Part shown: one piece after another, positions 36,016-43,894 of the stretch
Numbering within the stretch: position 1 is the first letter of the stretch
Layout of the letters: each line of letters begins with the position of its first letter
Assembly: GCF_003339685.1 (NCBI RefSeq)
Contig: NZ_QPKI01000015.1
Span: 1 to 64,000 of the forward strand
Source of the DNA: Halomonas sp. DQ26W
GTDB lineage: Bacteria > Pseudomonadota > Gammaproteobacteria > Pseudomonadales > Halomonadaceae
Direction of reading: 5' to 3'
DNA length: 64,000 nt
Made by a program: the position numbers and the translations under genes
Notes under the pieces: generated by a model
Database searches by the model: none
What the model was told of the DNA's origin: nothing
The model's input: only the letters and a program-made list of their open reading frames with translations

Positions 36016-36037
36016 CGTCAGTGCCCGACAGGATGCG

Positions 36038-37000
36038 TCATTCAGGCCGCTGGTGGTCTGCTACCTCGGCACCGGCTTCCTCGTAGTAGCGCAGTGCACC
36101 AGGGTGGAAAGCAATCGGCGTAGAGTTGACGCTGAACTCGATGGTGGTGTCGTTGGCTGCCGGATGGACGGCGATCAGCTCGTCAGTGCGCTCGAACAGC
36201 ACCTTGGTGATCTGATAGGCCATCTCATCATCCAGTTCGCTGCTCACAGCGAGCACGTTGGGGATGCTGATGGTCTGGACTGCCTCGTCCATGCCCTCGT
36301 AGAGACCGGCCCGAAGCTCGTAGGCCGCAAAAGTCGGCTCGGCTTCACGCGCATTCTCGATTTCTTCGTCGGAGAAACCGACCAGGCGAATGTCACGCGT
36401 GGTCGCCAAGTTGAGGATCGAGCTGGTGGGCGGGCCCACGCTCCAGAAACCGGCATCGATGTCGCCATCGCGGATGGCATCGGCGGTCTCATTGAAATTG
36501 AGGCGCTGGGGTGTGAAGTCATCGTAGCTGATGCCGTTGGCTTCCAGGAGGGCGCGAGCATTGAGCTCGGTACCGCTGCCCGGGGCACCCACAGAGACTC
36601 GCTTACCCTCGAGATCGGCCAGTGTATGCACATCGGAGTCGGCCAGCGTAACCAACTGCACCGCGTTGGGGTAAATCGAAGCCAGGGCGCGAATATTTTC
36701 GAGCTGGCGGCCCTCGAAGTCCCCGGTACCGCTATAGGCCTGGAAGACGGTATCGGCCAGGGCCAGTGCAACATCGGAGTCGCCACGCCATACCAGTCCC
36801 ATGTTCTCCACGGAAGCACCCGTCACCTCGGCTACGGCGCTAGCGCCCTCGATATGATTGTTGATCAGCTCTGCCAAGCCACCACCATAGGGATAGTACG
36901 TACCACCGGTACCACCAGTGGCGATAGAAAGCTGCTGGGCTACTGACATGGGTGCTGTGACCAGCAGCGAGGCTGCCACTGCATACTTGAGTGCTCGCAT
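36038..37000 (-). CDS. TAXI-family TRAP solute-binding protein
   Basis: 320 residues from the ATG at 37000. Signal peptide residues 1-21, then a TAXI domain: LSIATGGTGGTYYPYGGGLAELIN, VRVSVGAPGSG-like segment KRVSVGAPGSGTELNARALL, and DAGFWSVGPPTSSI. TAXI proteins of this form bind dicarboxylates or amino acids such as glutamate or alpha-ketoglutarate. It begins the three-gene TRAP operon. Confidence 0.9.
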   Translation of the reverse strand: MRALKYAVAASLLVTAPMSVAQQLSIATGGTGGTYYPYGGGLAELINNHIEGASAVAEVTGASVENMGLVWRGDSDVALALADTVFQAYSGTGDFEGRQLENIRALASIYPNAVQLVTLADSDVHTLADLEGKRVSVGAPGSGTELNARALLEANGISYDDFTPQRLNFNETADAIRDGDIDAGFWSVGPPTSSILNLATTRDIRLVGFSDEEIENAREAEPTFAAYELRAGLYEGMDEAVQTISIPNVLAVSSELDDEMAYQITKVLFERTDELIAVHPAANDTTIEFSVNSTPIAFHPGALRYYEEAGAEVADHQRPE

Positions 37001-37308
37001 GGAATTCCTCCGTCCTGAAACCGGACTGCTTGTGATTGTTGAACCTGCGCAAACGCGCTGCCCGACGAAACCAGGCACATCAGAAAGCTAGCACGCCACC
37101 TATAGGGTAGCCACTCTCTACTTTCTACGTTCCGGCAAAGTTTCTTCAATTCCTCCAAGATAGTCCTACGGAAAGTCCCCCTGCTCTCCTCCATGAACGG
37201 TGCTCTACGCTCCCTCGACTGACATGAAAAATACCCATCGAAACGAGACTGGCAAAAACCCTAAAAAGCCCCCATGATGTACCTGTCGCAATCGCCCATT
37301 GGAGCATC
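37001..37308. other. Intergenic region between TAXI operon and small HTH gene
   Basis: 308 bases without a credible gene on either strand. It must hold the divergent promoters. A stretch GAAAAATACCCATCG...CAAAAACCCTAAAAAGCCCCC near 37227-37275 is A-rich against the local GC content. No operator palindrome or repeat stands out. Confidence 0.4.
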
Positions 37309-37587
37309 ATGAGTACGGCATATCGCACGACAGGCGCGGACTTTCTCGACCCTCCGCGAAGTTGCCCTGACCTCGACGTCAGGGATTTGGAAAGACGTAC
37401 GCGCCTCATGCGCATCGTGACTCGGCTGATCGCCGTATCAGACTTGGGTTGCCGCGAGATAGCTCGCCGAGCCGGGTTGCCGACACAGAAAATCAGTGAT
37501 TTGCTGGCTGGGCGTCTGGAGCACCTTTCACTGGATGAGCTGCGCCTTCTCTATCGCACCATCAACCCGGAAGGCGCCCCGCACTAA
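37309..37587 (+). CDS. Small XRE/HigA-like helix-turn-helix protein
   Basis: 92 residues. The C-terminal half contains a helix-turn-helix: CREIARRAGLPTQKISDLLAGRLEHLSLDELRLL, the pattern found in antitoxin-like XRE regulators. The N-terminal 30 residues are polar and without recognised fold. No toxin gene lies beside it, so it is an orphan regulator or a solitary antitoxin. The start ATG at 37309 follows GGAGC. Confidence 0.6.
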   Translation: MSTAYRTTGADFLDPPRSCPDLDVRDLERRTRLMRIVTRLIAVSDLGCREIARRAGLPTQKISDLLAGRLEHLSLDELRLLYRTINPEGAPH

Positions 37588-37617
37588 CCAGCGCCCTACC
37601 CAGAACGCACTTCGCAA

Positions 37618-37640
37618 CGCCCGGTCACCACGACCGGGCG
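37618..37640. terminator. Perfect hairpin terminator
   Basis: CGCCCGGTC / GACCGGGCG, a 9-bp stem with a five-base loop, 30 bases after the small HTH gene. A weakly T-rich sequence (TTGTCGT) follows. Confidence 0.65.
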
Positions 37641-37680
37641 TTGTCGTATATGGCGTTGTCGTATATGGCGTTGTCGTCTA
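37640..37680. repeat. 15-bp tandem repeat
   Basis: The unit GTTGTCGTATATGGC occurs twice in full from 37640 and a third time in part (GTTGTCGTCTA). It directly follows the terminator hairpin and probably arose by slippage. Confidence 0.85.
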
Positions 37681-37739
37681 AAGACAGGCTCATTGGCGGC
37701 AGGGCGAGATGCACACAGGCCGTTCCGTCATTCGCAGCG

Positions 37740-38702
37740 TCAGTCATGCGACAGATAGTGCACGCTGAACAGTCCCTCGGCATCACACCAGGCCGCGTCC
37801 GGCCGATACCCGGCTCGCCTGGCCAACGCCCGGAAGCCCTCGCGGCTGTACTTATAGGAATTCTCGGTATGCAGCGTCTCGTCCGGCGCGAACTCGAAGT
37901 GGTGGTCGTCAACGATGAATGCCTGCCGACTCTCGCTGACCAGATGCATCTCGATGCGCGATACTTCGACATCGAAGAAGGCCCGATGACGGAAGTTGCC
38001 CGGCTCCACCGTGGCGCCCAGTTCCCGGCGCATGCGCTCCAGCAGGTTGAGGTTGAAGGCCGCCGTAACCCCGGCGGCATCGTTGTAGGCCGCTTCGAGG
38101 AGATCGTGATCCTTGACCAGGTCGACGCCGATCAGAACCCCGCTGCCCCTGGGCAACGCCCGGCGCAGCTCAGCGAGAAAGGCTTCGGCCTCGGCCGGTG
38201 CAAAATTGCCGATGCTCGAGCCGGGAAAGAAGGCCACCACCCGCCTCCCCTCGACACCTGCCGGCAAGCGCAGGTGCTCGGAAAAATCTGCCCAGGCGGC
38301 ATGCACCTCGAGCCAGGGGTAGTCGGCCGCCAGGCGGCGGGTGCTCTGGAGCAGGAAATCGCGGGAGATATCCACCCCCAGGTAACGAGTCGGACGCATC
38401 GCCTCGAGCAGCAGGCGCACCTTGCGGCTGGCCCCGCTGCCCAGCTCGACCAGCAGCGACTCCGGCCCTACCAGTGCCGCGATCTCCTCGGCGGCCGCGG
38501 CCAGGATGCCCTCCTCGGTGCGGGTCAGGTAGTACTCGGGCTGGCGGCAGATCGACTCGAACAGCAGGGAACCCTGCTCATCGTAGAAATACTTGGGTGA
38601 CAAGGCCTTGGGAGAGCGGCCCAGCCCGGCGATCACGTCGTCGCGAAACGACGGCCCTGTCTCGTCGACATGCTGGTCGTGGAAACGCACTGCAGTGGAC
38701 AT
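37740..38702 (-). CDS. egtD: L-histidine N-alpha-methyltransferase (hercynine synthase)
   Basis: 320 residues. EgtD signatures: SPKYFYDEQGSLLFESIC (residues 35-52), SAM-binding VELGSGASRKVRLLL (85-99), YLGVDISRDFL, FFPGSSIGNFAPAEA and VLIGVDLVKD. EgtD trimethylates histidine to hercynine, the shared precursor of ergothioneine and selenoneine. No egtB/egtC for ergothioneine lies in the window; the neighbours are senC, senB and senA, so hercynine made here is expected to feed selenoneine. It is divergent from senC across a 149-base promoter region. Confidence 0.92.
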   Translation of the reverse strand: MSTAVRFHDQHVDETGPSFRDDVIAGLGRSPKALSPKYFYDEQGSLLFESICRQPEYYLTRTEEGILAAAAEEIAALVGPESLLVELGSGASRKVRLLLEAMRPTRYLGVDISRDFLLQSTRRLAADYPWLEVHAAWADFSEHLRLPAGVEGRRVVAFFPGSSIGNFAPAEAEAFLAELRRALPRGSGVLIGVDLVKDHDLLEAAYNDAAGVTAAFNLNLLERMRRELGATVEPGNFRHRAFFDVEVSRIEMHLVSESRQAFIVDDHHFEFAPDETLHTENSYKYSREGFRALARRAGYRPDAAWCDAEGLFSVHYLSHD

Positions 38703-38851
38703 CGCTTACCCTCGCTGGCGAACGGTTTTGGCAGGGCTCGACAACACGCCGACCTCGGGGATGGCGTTGTACCATCGATTTGCCTTTAGACTGTGGCGGC
38801 TACGCCGTTGCCTCATCCCCACTGCCTCTTCAATCTAGAGCGAGCCTGACC

Positions 38852-41161
38852 ATGCAGCAACCGCAGCAGACCCTGGGGTTACCAGTGTTACGGGATATCG
38901 TCCTCGTCGGCGGTGGGCACACCCACGTGGGGGTGCTGAAGCGCTTCGCCATGAAACCCGAACCTGGCGTCAGGCTCACCATGATCTGCCGCGACACCCA
39001 TACGCCCTACTCGGGCATGCTGCCGGGCTACGTTGCCGGCCACTATCGCTACGATGACGTGCATATCGACCTGCGGCGACTGGCGGAATACGCCGGGGCA
39101 CGCTTCTTCCGCGACGAGGGCATCGGCATCGACCACGATGCGCAGACCGTCCTCTGCCGCTCACGCCCTCCGGTACCCTATGACTGGATGTCGATCAATA
39201 TCGGCTCGACTCCCAGCGTGAATTCGGTCAGCGGTGCCGGCGAGCATGCGGTCCCGGTCAAGCCGATCCATCAGTTCAACGACCGCTGGCAGATGCTGCT
39301 CGAGCGTCTCTCGCACCCACACACCGGGCACCACCCCGGCCAGACCCGTGTCGCGGTGGTCGGCGGCGGCGCCGGCGGCGTCGAACTGCTGCTGGCCATG
39401 CAGTACCGGCTGAGTAACGAACTCACCGCCCTGGACCGCGACCCGAACGAGCTGCGCTTTTCCCTCTTCACCCGTGGCGCGCAGATCCTGCCGACCCACA
39501 ACCCACGGGTGCGCACCCACTTCCAGGCCACCCTCAAGAACCGCGGCGTCGAGGTGCACACCGCCACCGACGTGGTCGCTGTCGAGGCGGGCCGGCTGCA
39601 GACCGCCGACGGCAACTGGCACGCCGCCGACGAGATCGTCTGGGTCACCAATGCCGGCGGGGCCGCCTGGCTGCGCGACACCCGCCTGGCACTCGACGAC
39701 GACGGCTTCATCCAGGTCGGCGACACCCTGCAGTCACTCTCCGACCCGCGCATCTTCGCCGCTGGCGATATCGCCAGCCAGGTCAACCATCCCCGCGAGA
39801 AGGCCGGGGTCTTCGCCGTGCGCCAGGGGCGACCACTAGCCGACAACCTGCGCGCCGCCGTGACCGGCCGCACCCTGTCGCCTTACCGCCCCCAGGCCAA
39901 GTGGCTGGCGCTGATCAGCACCGGCGACCGCCATGCCGTGGCCTCCCGCGGCGGGCTCTTTCTCGCCGGCGACTGGGTGTGGCGCTGGAAGGACGGCATC
40001 GATCGGCGTTTCATGTCCAAGTTCAACGACTTGCCGCCGATGGAAGAAGGCGCTATGCGGGCGCCCCGGGCCAGCCGCGTGGCGCTGAACGAGGAGGAGA
40101 ACGCCCAGGCGATCTCGGCCATCGCCATGCGCTGCGGCGGCTGTGGCGCCAAGGTCGGCGCCTCGGTGCTCTCACGTGCCCTCTCGACCCTGCAGCCGGT
40201 GGAGCGGGACGAGGTGCTGGTGGGCCTTCACGCCCCGGACGATGCCGCCGTGGTACGGGTACCGCCGGGCAAGGACGTGGTGCATACCGTCGACTTCTTC
40301 CGCGCCTTCATCGACGACCCCTATGTGTTCGGCAAGGTCGCCGCCAATCACGCCCTGGGCGATATCTTCGCCATGGGCGCCGAGGCCCAGACCGCCACCG
40401 CCGTGGCCACGGTGCCCCAGGGGCTCGAGTCCAAGGTCGAGGACACCGTCTACCAGATGATGCGTGGCGCCGTTGAGGTACTCAACGAGGCCGGCTGCGC
40501 CCTGGTCGGAGGGCACACCGGCGAGGGCAGCGAGCTGGCCCTGGGGTTTGCCGTCAACGGCCTGATCGACGCAGGTGCCGATAGCGCCCTGACGAAAGGC
40601 GGCCTGCAACCGGGCCAGGTGCTGATCCTGACCAAGCCCATCGGCACCGGCACCCTGTTCGCCGCCCATGCCCGGCTCGGTGCCCGTGGGCGCTGGATCG
40701 ATGCCGCCCTGGAGAGCATGTGCCAGTCCAACCGGCAGGGGGCGAGCTGCCTGCGCGAGCACGGCGCCACCGCCTGCACCGACCTCACCGGTTTCGGCCT
40801 GCTGGGGCACCTGGTCGAGATGACACGCCCATCGGAGATGGATGCCGAACTCGACCTGACGGCGCTGCCACTGCTCGAGGGCGCCGAGGAGACCGTCGCC
40901 GCCGGCATCCTGAGCTCCCTGCAGCCCGCCAACGTGCGCCTGCGCCGAGCCATCCACGACCAGGCCGCCTGGGTCGACCACCCCCGCTATCCGCTGCTGT
41001 TCGACCCCCAGACCGCCGGCGGCCTGCTGGCCAGCGTGCCCGCCGAACGCGCCGAGTCCTGCCTCGCGGCCCTGCACGCCCAGGGCTACGACCGGGCCGC
41101 CATCATCGGCCGCGTCCTCGAGCCCGGCGCCGCCCTGGAACCCATCCATCTAAAGGGGTGA
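38852..41161 (+). CDS. senC: Selenophosphate synthase fused to an N-terminal FAD oxidoreductase (SenC/SelD type)
   Basis: 769 residues from the ATG at 38852, chosen because GAGCGAGCC precedes it and the FAD motif begins at residue 15; upstream frame is non-coding. Residues 1-380 are an NDH-2/sulfide-quinone-reductase-like domain: DIVLVGGGHTHVGVLKRF (15-32), PYSGMLPGYVAGHY, a second dinucleotide motif VAVVGGGAGGVELL and FAAGDIASQVNHPREKAGVFAVRQ. Residues about 420-769 are SelD with catalytic C431 and K434 in CGGCGAK, then DDAAVV, GHTGEGSE, LTGFGLLGHLVEM and DPQTAGGLL. The enzyme makes selenophosphate from selenide and ATP. Genome position between egtD and senB makes it the SenC of a selenoneine cluster. 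Whether it also serves selenocysteine synthesis cannot be seen here. Confidence 0.9.
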   Translation: MQQPQQTLGLPVLRDIVLVGGGHTHVGVLKRFAMKPEPGVRLTMICRDTHTPYSGMLPGYVAGHYRYDDVHIDLRRLAEYAGARFFRDEGIGIDHDAQTVLCRSRPPVPYDWMSINIGSTPSVNSVSGAGEHAVPVKPIHQFNDRWQMLLERLSHPHTGHHPGQTRVAVVGGGAGGVELLLAMQYRLSNELTALDRDPNELRFSLFTRGAQILPTHNPRVRTHFQATLKNRGVEVHTATDVVAVEAGRLQTADGNWHAADEIVWVTNAGGAAWLRDTRLALDDDGFIQVGDTLQSLSDPRIFAAGDIASQVNHPREKAGVFAVRQGRPLADNLRAAVTGRTLSPYRPQAKWLALISTGDRHAVASRGGLFLAGDWVWRWKDGIDRRFMSKFNDLPPMEEGAMRAPRASRVALNEEENAQAISAIAMRCGGCGAKVGASVLSRALSTLQPVERDEVLVGLHAPDDAAVVRVPPGKDVVHTVDFFRAFIDDPYVFGKVAANHALGDIFAMGAEAQTATAVATVPQGLESKVEDTVYQMMRGAVEVLNEAGCALVGGHTGEGSELALGFAVNGLIDAGADSALTKGGLQPGQVLILTKPIGTGTLFAAHARLGARGRWIDAALESMCQSNRQGASCLREHGATACTDLTGFGLLGHLVEMTRPSEMDAELDLTALPLLEGAEETVAAGILSSLQPANVRLRRAIHDQAAWVDHPRYPLLFDPQTAGGLLASVPAERAESCLAALHAQGYDRAAIIGRVLEPGAALEPIHLKG

Positions 41162-41206
41162 GGGCAAGCGCATGTTTTACACCCCCGTCAGTGGGCGGAG
41201 ACTCTA

Positions 41207-41299
41207 CCGGGGCAGGTCGCAGCAAAGGTCATTCGCCATGGATGGCGAATGTAGCGCCCAGGGAAGGGTTCACAGCGCCTTTGCGAAGGCCTGCCCCGG
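41207..41299. repeat. 93-bp palindromic intergenic element (REP-like)
   Basis: The ends are perfect 10-bp inverted repeats CCGGGGCAGG and CCTGCCCCGG. Inside lies a second perfect palindrome, CATTCGCCAT-GG-ATGGCGAATG (41230-41251), and GCGCCTTTGCGAAGGC near the right end. It fills the gap between the convergent senC and senB genes, so it may also terminate both. Compact nested palindromes of this kind are typical of dispersed REP-like sequences, but no second copy occurs in this window. Confidence 0.6.
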
Positions 41300-41310
41300 G
41301 AGAACACCAG

Positions 41311-42306
41311 TCAGACGACGTTTAGCCCGCAGGCGGTAATGACCCGCGCCAGCGCCTCCCGCTCGGCCGCGGGGCTGAACAGCGGCGCCCGCGCCAGCAC
41401 CTGCCGGCGCAGCCGGTCGACGAAGGCCGGTTCGGCCTCGGCGCGGCGCAACAGGGTCCTCAGGGCCGCGGTGTCGGCCACCGGGAAATGGCCGACGTAG
41501 TCGTCCCCCAGCAGCCCACGGTTTCCTGGAATATCGGAGGCCACCACCGACAGGCCGGCCACGCAGGCCTCGCTGACCACATTGGCGCCCCCTTCCATGC
41601 GGGAGCTGATCACCATCAGCCGTGCCCGGGCCATCCACTGGCGCACCCGCCAGCGGGGCAGGTCGCCGAGCCAGCGGTAACGCTCGTTGCAGGCCATCTC
41701 CTCGCGGGCGGCCTCGGCCCAGTCGGGGCTATGGGCGCCACCGAGCTGCACCACACGCAACCGCGATTCCGCCGGGAGGTCACGCACGGCCAGGGCCGCG
41801 CGCAGCGAGTCCTTCTCCTCGCGCAGGTGCCCGGCGACCAGCACCTCGAAACGGCGACGGATGGGCCCCGGGGCACGGGGCGGCAGGGGCAGGGCCGACT
41901 GGTGGACGACATGCAGGCGCGACAGGAAGCGCGGCGGCAGGTCCTCGGCCAGGCAGTCATGCAGGCCGATAAGGGCGTCGCTGGCGGCGAGGCTGTCGAG
42001 AAACACCTCGGGGTCGCTATGCTGGAAGCGGTAGACGTCGGTTCCCGTCAGCACCACCACCAGCGGGCATGCCGGAAAGGCGGCACGACAGGCGCGAATA
42101 GCGGCGTGGCTGCGCACCGCATGCAGTGCCAGCACCAGATCCGGCGGCTGGCCGTCCAGGCGACAGCCATCGGCTTCCACGTCGGACTGTGCAATGCGCA
42201 CGCGACAGCCCAGTTCGTGCAGCAGCCCCGCCCAGCGGGTGGCCGTGGTCCGGTTGCCGGCATGAGAACCTCGACGCGCCGGCGTGATCAGCGCTACCTT
42301 CAACAC
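41311..42306 (-). CDS. senB: Selenosugar synthase SenB (GT-B glycosyltransferase)
   Basis: 331 residues with a GTG start at 42306, preceded by GGGAG. GT-B fold: N-terminal VALITPARRGSHAGNRTTAT, LVVVLTGTDVYRFQHSDP, and the C-terminal nucleotide-sugar signature with E238 and E246 in MEGGANVVSEACVAGLSVVA (E-x7-E). The family was long annotated only as an orphan glycosyltransferase; work on selenoneine biosynthesis showed that SenB joins selenophosphate to UDP-N-acetylglucosamine to make a 1-seleno-sugar. Its place between a SelD-type gene and an EgtB-like gene fits that role exactly. It is convergent with senC and divergent from senA. Confidence 0.88.
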   Translation of the reverse strand: MLKVALITPARRGSHAGNRTTATRWAGLLHELGCRVRIAQSDVEADGCRLDGQPPDLVLALHAVRSHAAIRACRAAFPACPLVVVLTGTDVYRFQHSDPEVFLDSLAASDALIGLHDCLAEDLPPRFLSRLHVVHQSALPLPPRAPGPIRRRFEVLVAGHLREEKDSLRAALAVRDLPAESRLRVVQLGGAHSPDWAEAAREEMACNERYRWLGDLPRWRVRQWMARARLMVISSRMEGGANVVSEACVAGLSVVASDIPGNRGLLGDDYVGHFPVADTAALRTLLRRAEAEPAFVDRLRRQVLARAPLFSPAAEREALARVITACGLNVV

Positions 42307-42307
42307 T

Positions 42308-42402
42308 ATTTCGACTCCCTATCCATGCCCCACTATCCATACCCCACTGCCCGTACTCCACTATCCTTTCTTCACTATCCGCACTAACTACTATCCTTGC
42401 TC
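42308..42402. repeat. Degenerate CACTATCC repeat in the senB-senA promoter gap
   Basis: The 125 bases between senB and senA are a low-complexity run of imperfect copies of CACTATCC or CCCTATCC (about 42315-42400). The strand asymmetry (C/T rich) suggests slippage expansion. The promoters of both genes must lie in or beside it. Confidence 0.6.
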
Positions 42403-42431
42403 CCTGAACGCTCCACTTCGACGAGGTCGGC

Positions 42432-43781
42432 ATGATCCAGACGCCTTCGACACCCCCGCAACCCGCCGATGCGCTGGCGGTGATGCTCACCGATGCCCGC
42501 GAGCGCAGCCTGGCGCTGATGCAGGACACCCTGGAGGCCCGCGAACTCGGCCCGCGGCTGGCGATCGTCAATCCACCGCTGTGGGAGCTGGGCCACCTGG
42601 GCTACTTCCACGACCATTTCGCCCTGCGCGGCCTCTTTGGCCTGCCCGACTACCAGCTCGCCGAGGCCGAGCGGCTGTTCGATTCCAGCAGCATCGCCCA
42701 TGACGACCGTTGGTCGCTACCGCTTCCGTCACGGGAGCAGACCCTGGCGTACCTGTCGCGGGTCCAGCAGGCCATGCTCGAACGCCTGCCCGACGGCGAG
42801 GCCAGCTCGGCCCAGAGCTATGTCTACCAGCTCACCACCCTGCACGAGGACATGCACGGCGAGGCCTTCCTCTACACCCGCCAGACCCTTGGCGACCCGG
42901 CCCCCGACCTGGGCACGCCACCAGATGGCGATGCCACCGCTGCGCCCGGCACCGGGCCTCCTGCCGGTGCGCTGCCAGGCGATGCCGCCATCCCCGGCGG
43001 TCGCCATCTGCTCGGCTCCGACGAAAGCATTCCCTTCCGGTTCGACAACGAGAAGCCGCCCATGGATGTCGAGGTAGCACCCTTCTCGATCGCCAAGGCG
43101 GCGGTGACCAACGCCGAGTTCGCCCCCTTTGTCGACGACGGCGGCTATACGCGACGCGAGCTGTGGAGCGAGGCCGGCTGGCGATGGTGCCAACAACAGG
43201 AGCGGCAGGCGCCCGTCTACTGGCGTCGGGACGCCAACGGCCGCTGGGAGGAGCGCCGCTTCGACCGCTGGCTGCCGCAGGCCGCCCATCAGCCGGTGGT
43301 GCATGTGAGCTGGTTCGAGGCCGAGGCCTGGTGTCGCTGGGCCGGTCGTCGCCTGCCCAGCGAAGCCGAATGGGAGGTCGCCGCCAGCCGCGAGCCATCA
43401 GCCAACGGTGCGTCACTCGCCCCAGACAAGCGGCGCTTCCCCTGGGGCGACACGCTGCCGGATGCCCGGCTTGCCAACCTGGACGGCTGGTGCTTGGCAC
43501 CGCTGGAGGTGGCGGCACTGCCCGATGGCGACAGCGCCTTCGGCTGCCGTCAGATGCTGGGCAACGTCTGGGAATGGACGGCCTCGCCTTTCGCTCCCTT
43601 CCCGGGCTTCGAGCCCGAGCTCTATCACGACTACTCGGCGCCCTGGTTCAAGGAGGGCCGCTACGTGCTGCGTGGCGGGGCCTGGGCCACCCGGGGGCGG
43701 CTGATCCATAACGGCTACCGTAATTTCTTCACCCCGGAGCGCCGGGACATCCTGGCGGGGTTTCGTACCTGTGCGCTCTGA
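42432..43781 (+). CDS. senA: Selenoneine synthase SenA (EgtB-like non-haem iron enzyme)
   Basis: 449 residues. Residues about 10-155 form a DinB-like helical domain with the iron-binding histidines H55 (ELGHLGYFHDH) and H138/H142 in HEDMHGE. Residues about 160-190 are a Pro/Gly/Asp/Ala-rich linker. Residues about 190-449 are the FGE-sulfatase-like domain: GGRHLLGSDES, KAAVTNAEFAPFVDDGGY, HVSWFEAEAWCRWAGRRLPSEAEWE, MLGNVWEWTASPF and GFRTCAL at the end. EgtB/OvoA relatives form C-S bonds on hercynine or histidine; SenA uses the SenB selenosugar to place selenium on hercynine, giving selenoneine. The assignment to SenA and not EgtB rests on the senB/senC context. Confidence 0.85.
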   Translation: MIQTPSTPPQPADALAVMLTDARERSLALMQDTLEARELGPRLAIVNPPLWELGHLGYFHDHFALRGLFGLPDYQLAEAERLFDSSSIAHDDRWSLPLPSREQTLAYLSRVQQAMLERLPDGEASSAQSYVYQLTTLHEDMHGEAFLYTRQTLGDPAPDLGTPPDGDATAAPGTGPPAGALPGDAAIPGGRHLLGSDESIPFRFDNEKPPMDVEVAPFSIAKAAVTNAEFAPFVDDGGYTRRELWSEAGWRWCQQQERQAPVYWRRDANGRWEERRFDRWLPQAAHQPVVHVSWFEAEAWCRWAGRRLPSEAEWEVAASREPSANGASLAPDKRRFPWGDTLPDARLANLDGWCLAPLEVAALPDGDSAFGCRQMLGNVWEWTASPFAPFPGFEPELYHDYSAPWFKEGRYVLRGGAWATRGRLIHNGYRNFFTPERRDILAGFRTCAL

Positions 43782-43894
43782 GAAGAGATAAAAGGCAGAT
43801 TTTCGGTATCATGCCCCGTTCCGGTTACCCGGGCTCTATGCTCTACAAGCCAAGGTATTCTCGGTTGGCCACTCCCCTACAAGGACGCCCCACA

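Noticed and set aside
37309..37587. Antitoxin of a second toxin-antitoxin pair
   Set aside because: No toxin-like ORF lies within 300 bases on either side on either strand.
38198..38851. Upstream extension of the senC frame to a 987-residue protein
   Set aside because: The extra 218 residues are Arg/Pro/Ala-rich and overlap egtD on the opposite strand; the FAD motif and an RBS mark the start at 38852.
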